Shown in pieces: positions 1 through 9,700 of a DNA stretch of 64,000 nucleotides (position 1 is the first letter of the stretch; every line of letters starts with the position of its first letter). This stretch comes from Liriodendron chinense. Taxonomy: Eukaryota; Streptophyta; Magnoliopsida; Magnoliales; Magnoliaceae. The notes below the pieces were generated by a model. The model had not been told where the DNA came from. It was given only the letters and a program-made list of their open reading frames with translations, and made no database searches. The DNA lies in NCBI GenBank assembly GCA_003013855.2, contig ML058337.1, forward strand, positions 1,550,001-1,614,000, in the 5' to 3' direction. The position numbers were made by a program, and so were the translations under genes.

Positions 1-154
1 GACCGGTCGGCCAAGCAAGCCCGACCGGTCAAGACCGGTCGGCCACCCATTTACCTGCCAAAAATAGAAGGACTGCCTAGCCCGACCGGTCATGACCGGT
101 CGGGCATAGTTGCTGGACCACTCAGGAACGCAGCCGACCGGTCATGACCGGTCG
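1..154. repeat. Palindromic GACCGGTC array in U3 of Element 1 5' LTR
   Basis: Paired copies of the 8-bp palindrome GACCGGTC recur about every 40-50 bp, usually separated by AT or A. GACCGGTCATGACCGGTC, with matching flanks, makes a perfect 20-22 bp palindrome. The array ends about 110 bp upstream of the TATA box, where U3 enhancers usually lie. A regulatory role is inferred. Confidence 0.85.
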
Positions 155-261
155 GCCAGCGTAAACAGCTTGTTTCTATTTTGGATCTCCGGGATTTTCT
201 GCGCAAGTGCGTATTTTTACGCGAAATTTGGAGTTCTCTTGCGTATTGGACTCCTCCAAGC

Positions 262-269
262 TATAAAAG
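262..269 (+). promoter_or_regulatory. TATA box of Element 1 5' LTR
   Basis: TATAAAAG follows the U3 palindrome array and is conserved at 17080-17087 in the 3' LTR. It is the likely core promoter of the element. Confidence 0.75.
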
Positions 270-1297
270 GATGTCTTCCCTTCATACAATAAAAGGCTAG
301 GATGTGAGGATTGCTCAGGAGACGGATTCTAATTCAGATCTCTAGTTTTCTTCCTGTTTTAGTAGTTTTTCATGTTTTTAGAGGCTTCTAGTTCAAGGAT
401 GTTTGAGATGAACTAAAACCTCTTAGCTAGGGCTAAGAGGTGAAGCTTTTGATTCGTTTTTGATGGATTGATGCAACCTAGGTTTCTTTTTATGTTTTAA
501 TTGATGAATTTTAGTTCAATTTGAGTTTGATTCAAGTACTATGTTGGTTTCTACTTTGATCTCTTGATGACTCCGGGCTCATGTGATTCTTAGTGATCCT
601 AACTTAGTATCTTAGCTTTTGAGCATTGTTTATGCTTGTGTAATGCATTGATCTACCATTGACTCCGGGCATGGTAGACGCTTTGATTGCCTTGTATGCA
701 ATGGCCTGATTTTCATGTGGGAACTCATGCAACTAAAATTCTTATCTTTTGTAGTAATCTGGAATATTTGTTCATTGATTGATTTTGATTTAATTAGAGT
801 TTGAATCATGAGTTGTAATCAGGTCTAGTGACAGGATTTGGTGAAAACTATGGTTATGAATCTCAACTAGATTGGAAAGAGGCTTGGCCTACACAATTGA
901 GTGTGCCCAAGGCCTGAGCATGGTTGTAGGAATCAAATCAGTTAATAAGCACTTGTTTTAGATAATTGTGATTGAACCGCTCTATATTCCAATCGGGTAG
1001 AGAAAGGAATTTGATTCCGATTGAGTCATGAGAGACCTAGTTGTGTTGATGCATTGAAACTTATCAAAAGTGGATCCTTGGCGCTCTAGTGCCTTTTTAG
1101 ATTGAAATTACCTTAACCATTCACTGTTTAAACTCAAATTGCTATTTTACAGTTTTAGCTCTTAATAGGATCTTAATTATTAGTTGTTTTAGACAAATTC
1201 TGAGGATACCCATAGATAAATCTCTGTGGGAACGATACTCGGTCTTTCCGAATTATTACTACTTCACAACCCTACACTTGGGGAGTGAACAAGTTTT

Positions 1298-1315
1298 TGG
1301 CGCCGCTGCCGGGGA
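1298..1315 (+). other. Primer-binding site of Element 1
   Basis: TGGCGCCGCTGCCGGGGA begins 6 bp after the LTR end. TGGCGCC followed by a TGCCGGGGA tail is typical of Athila/Tat elements primed by a tRNA, probably tRNA-Asp from memory. Confidence 0.85.
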
Positions 1316-1916
1316 TTTCTATGCGGTATTTTTAGAATTTTCTGAAACAACTTTTAGTTGAGATTGTGTTAAGATAGGTTTAGGATTTGTTTTGCTTTTT
1401 AGAGTAGGTTTTCTTCTAATTACTAACTTACTTTGTTTTGATTTTGCAGGATTCTAACATAGGTCTAATCCAGGGATTTTTAGGAAGTTGAAGAAGAAGA
1501 AGGCATCTTAAGTTACAAATCAGGTTTTATTGTTCTAACCTTACTCTTCTTCTTCTCCTACTCATTCCTATTATATTCATCTCTTGTAGAGTGGGTGGAG
1601 ACTCCTTTTGGATCTCTGAAAGGTAGGCCTTGTGCCATCTGGATTCCTATTGGTCGGCTCTGCCGCCTTGGATCACCTTATGCTCAGACATTTCTTTTCT
1701 CAACCTATTCCTCTTTCTTCTTTTTCTGTACTTTTTCTCAAAAGACTCAAAGAGTGGGTGGGGAGTTCTTTGAACCCCTATTGACCAGGAAAAATCGGTC
1801 TCTATCCTTGCTTCTGGCTTAGCCATTGCAAGACACCTTGTGCTTAAGTCCTAGAGAGGAGTAAAGGAAGGAAGGAAGAATTCTTTTTCCTTTTTGTTCA
1901 TTCTTTTTGGTTTTGC
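1316..1916 (+). other. Element 1 untranslated leader
   Basis: About 600 bp separate the primer-binding site from the gag start. It is T- and CT-rich. A short open frame at 1595-1822 has no recognisable domain and is not called. Confidence 0.7.
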
Positions 1917-2650
1917 ATGCCACATTGGGCTCGGGCTTATAATAATCGACTTGTAAGGGACGGAGTAATTGTTGAAGGGATTGATAGAGAGCCTCGTGCT
2001 CGGAAACGTCAAAATTTTCCTGAAATTACTAGAGAGATGGCTGAAAATCAACCAAATCAAGGGGTTAATCAAAATCCAGCCCCAAACCTTACTGAATTGG
2101 ATGAGAATGAAGTGGGGGATGTACCTCAACCTAGAACTTTACGTGACTATTTACAACTAACTAGGACGAGTACTCCCTCGTGCATAATTTTCCCTTACAA
2201 TGTGGGGAATGTTGATTTTAAACCGGGGTTGATCCAACTTCGTCCTAGATTCCATGGACTCGACTCTGAGAGCGCATATCTACATATTAAGGAATTTGAA
2301 GAGGTTATTGCCACAATAAATTATGACAATGTGACCAAGGATACTATAAAACTTAAATTATTCCCTTTTTCCTTGAAAGAAAAGGCCAAATCATGGCTAC
2401 ATTCCTTAATGCCGAGATCTATTGGGACATGGGCTGAGATGACTAGGGAGTTTCTTAAAAAATTCTTCCCTACTCATCGAACCAATGCATTAAGAAGGGC
2501 CATAATGAACTTCGCCCAAAAAGAAGAAGAAACCTTTTTCCAATGTTGGGAAAGGTATAATGAGCTTTTAAACGCATGCCCACATCATGGCTATGAAAGG
2601 TGGAGGTTGACTAGTTTCTTCTATGATGGATTGAACTCAACCATGCGCCA
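1917..2650 (+). CDS. gag: Element 1 gag, N-terminal part (split by Element 2)
   Basis: This encodes the capsid-forming gag polyprotein of an Athila/Tat-type Ty3/gypsy element. Residues ~95-240 carry the retrotransposon-gag domain: a conserved KAKSWLHSL stretch, the FLKKFFP motif, and FFQCWERYNELLNACPHHG near residue 210. The frame is open from the ATG at 1917 to the Element 2 insertion at 2650, where translation runs into LTR sequence and stops at 2789. It resumes at 13240 in exactly the same phase. The two parts total 2841 nt (946 residues plus stop) with no other break, so the only lesion is the nested insertion. Confidence 0.93.
2646..2650. repeat. Target-site duplication CGCCA (left) of Element 2
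   Basis: CGCCA immediately precedes the LTR and is repeated at 13235-13239 after the other LTR. The duplication splits an Element 1 gag codon. Confidence 0.97.
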
Positions 2651-3069
2651 TGTTAATGTCAGATTTTGTAACGAGATCCTCCGGCTTTTCTCCTTCGCTC
2701 CAGGAGGGATTTCCACCGCCAGACCTGAAACAAGACAGCGAATAAGGGTGGCTGGGGACCAGCCGTTAGCCCTCCGACGCTTAAGTTAGGCCACAGGAGA
2801 AGCCAAGCAAAACGGGACTCGATTCAATGATGAGTACCTACCTCCTATTCAAGGGAGCCATCCCCTTATATAGATCTGAAACGATCCAATCTGCTACGTG
2901 AGATGTCGAAATCCCGTTGATATCGCATACGATACTGAGAATCCGCTGATTTCGTGGGATAAGATCCTATCTTTTTAGTCAGATCCAAGCCAATGATTTC
3001 TTCCAACAATCACGCCCCTAGATGGCAATCCCTTAAAATCCGGATGGATCCGGCCAGAAGCCATAGTTA

Positions 3070-3190
3070 GAGTCATGGCCTCCGAAAAGGAAGGAGACGC
3101 CCGCAGCTGGGAGTCATGACCTCCGAAAAGGAAGGAGACGCCCGCAGCTGGGAGTCATGACCTCCGAAAAGGAAGGAGACGCCCGCAGTA
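3070..3190. repeat. 41-bp tandem repeat, three units, in Element 2 LTR
   Basis: Units begin GAGTCATG at 3070, 3111 and 3152 and contain AAAAGGAAGGAGACGCCCGC. The same array is at 12741-12861 in the other LTR. Element 4 has only one recognisable unit. Confidence 0.9.
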
Positions 3191-3306
3191 AAGCTGCTCG
3201 CAGGTTAAAATGTGGTCGCGAGTCCACGTACATACTTTGGGTGTAATATCTTTCAACGACTTGTGAGAAGATCTACTCGCGAATCTAGTTTTCCGTATTT
3301 TGACTA

Positions 3307-3540
3307 TCCATGACTCCTGACCAGATGATCTCGAGAGTCGAATGGGCGTCCCGCACTTGTCCAATATTCGACTCTTGATCAGATGATCTCGAGAGTCGAA
3401 TGGGCGTTCCGCACTTGTCCAATATTCGACTCTTGATCAGATGATCTCGAGAGTTGAATGGGCGTTCCGCACTTGTCCAATATTCGACTCTCGATCAGAT
3501 GATCTCGAGAGTCGAATGGACATTTCCACGTGAAATCTTA
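3307..3540. repeat. 58-bp tandem repeat with internal hairpin, four units, in Element 2 LTR
   Basis: The core CAGATGATCTCGAGAG recurs at 3322, 3380, 3438 and 3496 (period 58). Each unit pairs CGACTCT with AGAGTCG around a short loop. The second LTR has it at 12978-13211, and Element 4 has four 58-bp units with cores at 59899-60073. Confidence 0.9.
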
Positions 3541-3563
3541 TCTCCACCATTTTGCCTATAACA

Positions 3564-3578
3564 GATGCCCCCCAAGTC
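3564..3578 (-). other. Polypurine tract of Element 2
   Basis: On the minus strand, ACTTGGGGGGCATC abuts the 3' LTR start. This is the expected primer for plus-strand synthesis. The same tract is at 60149-60163 in Element 4. Confidence 0.85.
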
Positions 3579-3736
3579 CTTACCGTCTAAGGATTCTTAA
3601 GGAAAGGACTTAGCTCACTATCACACGAAACCGCTCGCTACCTTCATCGAGAATGACACCCCTCATGATGGGCTGAAATTAATGAGCGCCAGCTTTTCGC
3701 AGCCTTTTCGCTGATGGGAAATGAAGGGGCGCTCGC

Positions 3737-3836
3737 CACGTGCTTGAGGAGTTAATGGGCGTGCCTGCTCGAGCGCTGTGTCCAACGAGGGACTGCCACG
3801 TGCCATCAGATACGGCGGAATGATTGCCTATAAATA
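3737..3836 (+). promoter_or_regulatory. Candidate promoter of the Element 2 antisense gene
   Basis: Two CACGTG G-boxes (3737-3742 and 3797-3802) precede TATAAATA at 3829-3836, about 150 bp upstream of the ATG at 3983. TATAAATA and the CCACGT cores are conserved at the same spacing in Element 4 (60301-60421). Grande retrotransposons are known to express a comparable antisense gene from its own promoter. Confidence 0.7.
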
Positions 3837-3982
3837 TACGGAGTCCGCCATTTCTTTGGGTTTCTACAGAATTTTTTCGAAAGAAACCTGCAACCTTTTC
3901 TTTCCATTCTTCTTCCGGTGCTCAATCTCTCTTTCTTGGTATTACTTCCTTTTTCTTCTTTTTTTTTTATTTTCATCTCCCC

Positions 3983-6155
3983 ATGGCTGGGAACTCTGAC
4001 GAGACCACTGTCCCCCTTGGCGATGCCACTCCGGAGTCTTCTGCCTCCAGCAGTGCAAGGGTTTCGGCGGGGAGATACACAGCAGCCGGGTATCCTTCCG
4101 TTTTATCGGAGGACCGGCTGGCTGAGCTCCGGGAGAGATACCAAATCCCTGCCTCTGTAACTCTCCGCTTGCCCGGAGGTGGAGAAACACCCGACTCCCC
4201 CCCCCCCCCCCAGGATGCGTAGCATTTTACGAGTACCAGCTCATCTTGGGGGTACGCCTTCCCCTCCATCCCTTTGTTCGCGATGTATTACGATGTTACA
4301 AGATTGCCCCTGGGCAACTTATTGTGAACGGGTGGAGGGTGGTGTTGGGCTCCTTTGCCCTTTGGGCTCAGGCTGGCAACGGGGAACTCACGGCGGAGGA
4401 GTTCATCCGTATGTTTCGCCTGAAGAAAGCTCCATCCAGCGAAGGCTGGTATTATTTATGCTACTGGCACCGGGATAACTTCGTGTTGGGTAAGCCCTCC
4501 TCGAACTATCCCGGCTGGAGGAAGCGGTGGTTCTATGCTTCCGGGAGCTGGGAGTCTGCCTCCTCCAGGGGTCCAGGAGTGACCCGGTTTTTCTGTGAAG
4601 GTAGACAATCCCGTATTGTGCAGTTTCCTTAAAATAAATTTTTAGGGTTTTGCTTTGACCATGATTTGTGCTCGCAGGTATCCCAGCTTTGCGGAAACCG
4701 AATTTGAAGGGTGGGATCAACGAGAAGATCGTCCGAGTATATAAGGTGCCTGTCGGAGATAGGCATATCGAGGCTTGCTTATCGCCTCAGCGACTTGCAG
4801 CAGCAGGCCTCATATCCAGAAGAGAAGTCGAAATGACGAAGGCTGGAGAGAAGAGAGGCCTACTGCCCCGTCTAAAGGGTACAGGTTCCAAAAGGCAGAA
4901 GAGGACCCCTGCCGAACCATCTCAACCTTCCATCCGCGCGGGCAGCGATCAGCCTGCCCTTCCCGCGAGTGTGGCGGGGGCCCCAGCTGGGCCTACTGTC
5001 CCCTCACTGGTGGTCGCACCTGGGCCACCAGTGATCAACATTGCAGACAATTCCCCAGATGGGGTGGGGTCCAGCTGCCCCCCAGCTGAAGAGGCTCGAG
5101 AGCAGGTAGAGCCTCAAGGGTCAACTCCTGCTCGGGAACTGGTCCCAGCTGCCGAGCAGGGACCTGCTCGCGAGTCCATGCCTCCGCCCCGCGAGCAGAC
5201 CGGCTTGGTCGTTGCCCAACCGTCTGGGAGCGGGACGTACTCGATTCCGCGCCACCTCCACCCTGTGTGTAAGTTCTTGTTTGAGAACGTCCCGCCTCAC
5301 GCCTTCGGCTCCCTCCCCGAGCCAAGTCCTGAGAACCTTATCCTCGAAGCGGGGATGAGGATGGTTCAGGTAAAAGTTCTGTCAAGATCTGTTTTCGACC
5401 TGTCGCTAGTTCCAGAAATCTTAATACTTTTCATCTCTGTGCAGGGTTTAGATCTGATTCTGCGAACGAGGCGTGATATCGTTGCCGCCCGTCGTACGAT
5501 AGAGGAGGCTGAGGGAAAGAGGACTGCCTTGGAAAAGGCAGTTCAAGGAAGAGATCAGCTGCTCAAGGCTCGTGAGGCAGTGATCTCGAAGAGAGATGAG
5601 GAAAAGAAGATCCTCATTGAGAAGATCCAAGTCCTGACCGACAGGTATTAGGCCTTGGACTCAGACTACGCGAAGCTCACGGGTCTGAAGGAGAAGGCAG
5701 AGAGAGAGAGGGAGATCTTCCGACAGGACAAGATCTCATTAGAGGAGCAATTCGCGGGAGCCAGGTCGCAGCTCAAGGAGGCCTACGACAACCTGACTAG
5801 GGAGCGCACCGCTCTTGCGCAGCTTAAGGACGACTCGATCCACTGGGACGAGGAGAGAGTCGCCCTTGTAAAAATGCTCTCGGAGGAAGGTACTCGGGCA
5901 GTTTCTGAGTTCCGGACTTCGCAGCTGTATGACGATGAGCGATATGAGTCATACGATGCTGGTCGAGACTTTGCACTGAGAGTAGTGCAACGAATGATCC
6001 CATCCTTCGATATGGGGGAATTCGGTCGAGTCGCGACCATCATCGCTGCAGAAGAGCAAGCTGCTGCCGAGAACGAGGTGACCGAAGCCACGCAGGCTGA
6101 AGGGGCTCCTGAAATGGGCCCTGAAGTCGAGAGCGTGGCTCCTCCTAGCGATTGA
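3983..6155 (+). pseudogene. Element 2 antisense accessory gene (Transposase_28-like plus coiled coil), three exons, broken
   Basis: This gene runs opposite to gag-pol, between pol and the 3' LTR. Exons are about 3983-4600, 4678-5369 and 5445-6155; both introns (77 and 75 bp) are GT-AG and keep frame. The ATG is in a CCATGGCT context. Exon 1 encodes a globular region (LPLHPFVRDVL..., then a GWYYLCYWHRDNF motif) resembling Pfam 'putative gypsy type transposon' (PF04195). Exon 2 is a Pro/Ala-rich basic linker. Exon 3 is a long Lys/Glu/Arg coiled coil with an acidic tail. Two lesions are visible: a run of 15 C at 4197-4211 shifts the frame, and TAG at 5649-5651 replaces the CAG seen in Element 4. 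Antisense genes of this kind are known in Tat elements; the molecular role is unknown to me. Confidence 0.85.
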
Positions 6156-6769
6156 TTTCCTTTTATTTTCTTCTCTTGTATCTGCGCTCATGTATATGTA
6201 ATCATATGATTATCAATGAAAAGATATTTTTGGAAGTATTGCTGTTTCGTTGCTGTTCTCCCTTCATCTTTCTTTTTTGGCTTGTTAATCTTGAATAGAT
6301 TCGTCAGAGATGTGACCCTTTAATTCGAGCATGAATTAAGCTGCTCGCGATCAGGATGTGACCCCGTTCACTGCCTTAATTTGGGCACGAGCTGTGGTGC
6401 TCGCATTTTGGAGTGCGATTCCTCCTCACCAATCGCGAGTAACTAACTCATGAAAAAATGAATTAGACTCAATCCGGGGGTCGTGAGACCATGTCCGCGT
6501 TGAGATAGACTGATCTATCGATTGAGGTTTTGATTCTACCAAGGGCAGAAGGTTGGTCAAGAGATGGCATCCATTCTCTTCGGGGCTGTTCAGGTCCATG
6601 AGAATGGAGAAGCGACCAACTAGTAATGATTTCAGCCCTACCAAGGGTAGGCAATTGGCCAAGAGGATGTGTAAGCACTCTTCAGGGCTATTCGGGTCCA
6701 TGAGAATGGAGAAGCGACCAAAAGATATTTCACTTTATTCATAAAATGTTATGATAAACTACATCGAAT
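6156..6769. other. Spacer between convergent accessory gene and gag-pol, with a two-unit repeat
   Basis: No gene is visible. An AATGAA motif near 6216 could serve polyadenylation of the accessory gene. Two related ~100-bp units (about 6535-6620 and 6636-6725) share 'taccaaggg' and 'gtccatgagaatggagaagcg'. Confidence 0.7.
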
Positions 6770-9700
6770 CTAGGGGTAGTATCTTAGCAAATGCTCTACG
6801 TGCCAAGGGCGACGTACAGGCTTCCCTTGCATGTCTTCAAGATAATAAGTACCGGGTCGCACAACCCTAATAACCCGATACGGGCCTTCCCAATTCGGAT
6901 CCAATGAACGAACAGGAATTCTAAGATTTCGCCTTAGAACCAAATCTCCGAACTGGAAAGATCTAGGTCGAACCTTTGCATTCCGATAACGAGCAATACG
7001 TTGCTGATATGCCGCCACTCGTACTTGGGAAGCATTTCTTCGCTCTTCCAAGAGATCGAGATGAAGTCGGATATTTTCCTGATTGCTCGCGGGATCATAC
7101 TGTTCGATCCGGTATGAGGGCACTTGAATTTCCACTGGTACTACTGCGTCAACACCAAATGCTAAGGAGAAAGGAGTTTCACCTGTCGATGTACAAGCCG
7201 TTGTTCTATAGGCCCATAATACTTCTGGCAGAAGTTCTGGCCACACCCCTTTACATTCACTTAGCTTGGTCTTTAAATGATGCTTTATAATTTTATTCAC
7301 TGCCTCGACCTGCCCATTCGCCTGTGGATGATATGGAGAAGTGCGGAGATTACGTATCTTCCATTTGTCGCAAAATTCATCAAAGGCTGCATTGTCGAAC
7401 TGCGTTCCGTTATCGGTAATTATGGTATGAGGAAGTCCGAAGCGACATATAATATTTCTCCACATAAACTTAGTAGTTTGTCTTTCAGTAATTTTGGCTA
7501 ATGGTTCTGCCTCGGCCCATTTGGTGAAATAATCAACCGCCACGATCGCGAACCTATTCTGTCCCTTTCCCATAGGTAAGGGACCGATGATATCGATCCC
7601 CCACTGAGCAAAAGGCCAAGGGCTGTCGACTGGGGTCATCCGCTCAGACGGTACGCGAGGTATAGGTTGATATCGTTGACACTTGTCGCATTTTTTAGAA
7701 AATTCTATGGCGTCTGCTTTCATAGTAGGCCAATAATATCCTTGCCTCATTGCTTTATATGCTAGAGATCGCCCCCTGGGATGATTACCACATGCCCCCT
7801 GGTGTACTTCATCTAGAACACGATGTGCTTCTTCTGGATGAAGACACCTCAAATAAGGCAAGGAGAAGCTTTTTCGCAACAAGATTCCATCTTGTATGGT
7901 GTATCTGGCAGCTCGAAGCTGAATTTGTCTTGCAGCTTTCTTGTTTTCTGGTAGGTATCCATCTCTAAGATAAAGGATGATAGGATCCATCCAGCATGGA
8001 GACGATTGTAACGATATAATTTGCTCGGGAGTCACTTGGTCGATATTCGAGTGTTGACGGTGCTCAATGGGGATCGAATGTGATAGTTCTGATTCTGGTG
8101 CAGAAGCGAGTTTTGCCAAGGAATCGGCAAGTTGGTTCTGCTCGCGAGGGATATGGAATATTTTGTAAGTCTTCAGTTTGGCGAGCAGGATGAGGACACG
8201 AGACTTGTATAAGGCCATTCTTTCTTCTTTGGTTTCGAATTCACCAAGAACTTGGTTGACAATGAGCTGGGAGTCGCTATGAATTATCAAATTCTGGACT
8301 GCGAGGACGACGGCTAGCTCGAGGCCGACAATAAGGGCCTCATATTCTGCTTCATTATTGGAGATGCGTGATTCAAAACGCAGGGCGTATTGAAAATGTG
8401 ACCCGTCAGGAGCCACTAAAATCAGGCCCGCTCCACTGCCACTGGCCCGTGACGACCCGTCTACAAAGAGCGACCAAGAAGGCTGGTCGCTGGTCATACC
8501 GCTATCTTCAGAAGAATATGTAAATTCGGCGATGAAGTCAGCCACGGCCTGGCCCTTGACTGCGGTCCTAGGACAGAATGAAATATCGTGCTCGCTGATC
8601 TCGACGGCCCATTTAGTTAAGCGTCCGGAAGCCTCAGGCTTTTGGAGGACTTGACGTAGTGGATGATTCGTTGGTACTAAAATAGGATGGGCTTGAAAGT
8701 ATGGTCGCAGTTTTCGAGCTGCCGTGATTAAGGCTAAGGCCAGTTTCTCCAAGTCAGAATACCTAGTTTCTGCATCAACCATTGCTCGACTGATATAATA
8801 AACGGGCCTTTGCACCCCGGAATCTTCTCTTATTAAAGCGGCACTAACGGCCGTTGAAGACACAGATAAATAAAGAATGAGTTGCTCATGTGCCATAGGC
8901 TTGGATAAAATGGGGGGAGCACTCATATATTGCTTCAGTTGTTGAAAAGCTTCTTCACATTGAGGTGTCCAATTCCAATCAGACTTGGCCGTTGCACGAA
9001 GGAGTTTGAAGAAGGGTAGGCACTTGTCAGATGCTCGCGAGATGAACCTGTTCAATGATGCGATGCGACCAGCTAGACGCTGAACGTCCTTCAGAGTCAC
9101 TGGGGATTTCATCTCTATTAACGCTTTAATCTTTTCGGAATTCGCTTCAATTCCACGTTGGCCAACCATGAACCCAAGAAATTTTCCTGCAGATACTCCA
9201 AACGCGCATTTTTCTGGATTTAATTTCATCTGATACTTCCTCATCAGATCAAAGGCTTCTCGAAGATCTGGAATGTGGTCATCTTCATTGATGCTTTTCA
9301 CGAGCATATCGTCGACATATACTTCCATATTCCTACCGATTTGAGTAGCAAATATTTTGTTGACAAGGCGCTGATAAGTGGCCCCTGCATTTTTGAGACC
9401 AAATGGCATTACCTGGTAGCAATATAGCCCTCGATCTGTGATGAAGGCAGTGTGTTGGCCATCAGGTGGATGCATCATAATCTGGTTGTAACCAGAGTAA
9501 GCATCCATAAAACTGAGGAGGGCGTGTTCAGCTGTCGAGTCGACCAACTGGTCGATTCGTGGTGTCGGGAAGCTATCTTTGGGACATGCTTTGTTTAAGT
9601 CTGAATAATCGACGCACATCCTCCATTTGCCATTAGCTTTCCGGACGAGAACTACGTTGGCGACCCACTGTGGGTAGTCAACTTCTTTTATGAAATTTGC

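Larger units (their letters stand above)
1..1291 (+). repeat. Element 1 5' LTR (partial)
   Basis: This matches 16767-18109 of the right LTR almost base for base, apart from a 52-bp gap. It ends in TGAACA at 1291, just before the primer-binding site. It contains a palindrome array (1-154) and a TATA box at 262-269. The true start (TGTTGAGCTC...) is off the left edge. Confidence 0.95.
2651..3563 (-). repeat. Element 2 3' LTR
   Basis: TGTTAATG...CTATAACA, 913 bp, at a constant offset of 9671 bp from the other LTR. A minus-strand TATA (TATATAAG) lies near 2866-2874. It contains a 41-bp and a 58-bp tandem repeat. A 69-codon minus-strand open frame occurs in both LTRs but is probably not a gene. 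Confidence 0.97.

Noticed and set aside
3155..3364. 69-codon minus-strand frame repeated at 12826-13035
   Set aside because: It lies within the repeat arrays of the Element 2 LTR and is duplicated only because the LTR is. No domain.
4157..4213. A third intron explaining the C-run frameshift (GT at 4157 to AG at 4213)
   Set aside because: 57 bp is short for a plant intron, splicing would create an immediate TAG, and Element 4 lacks the donor.
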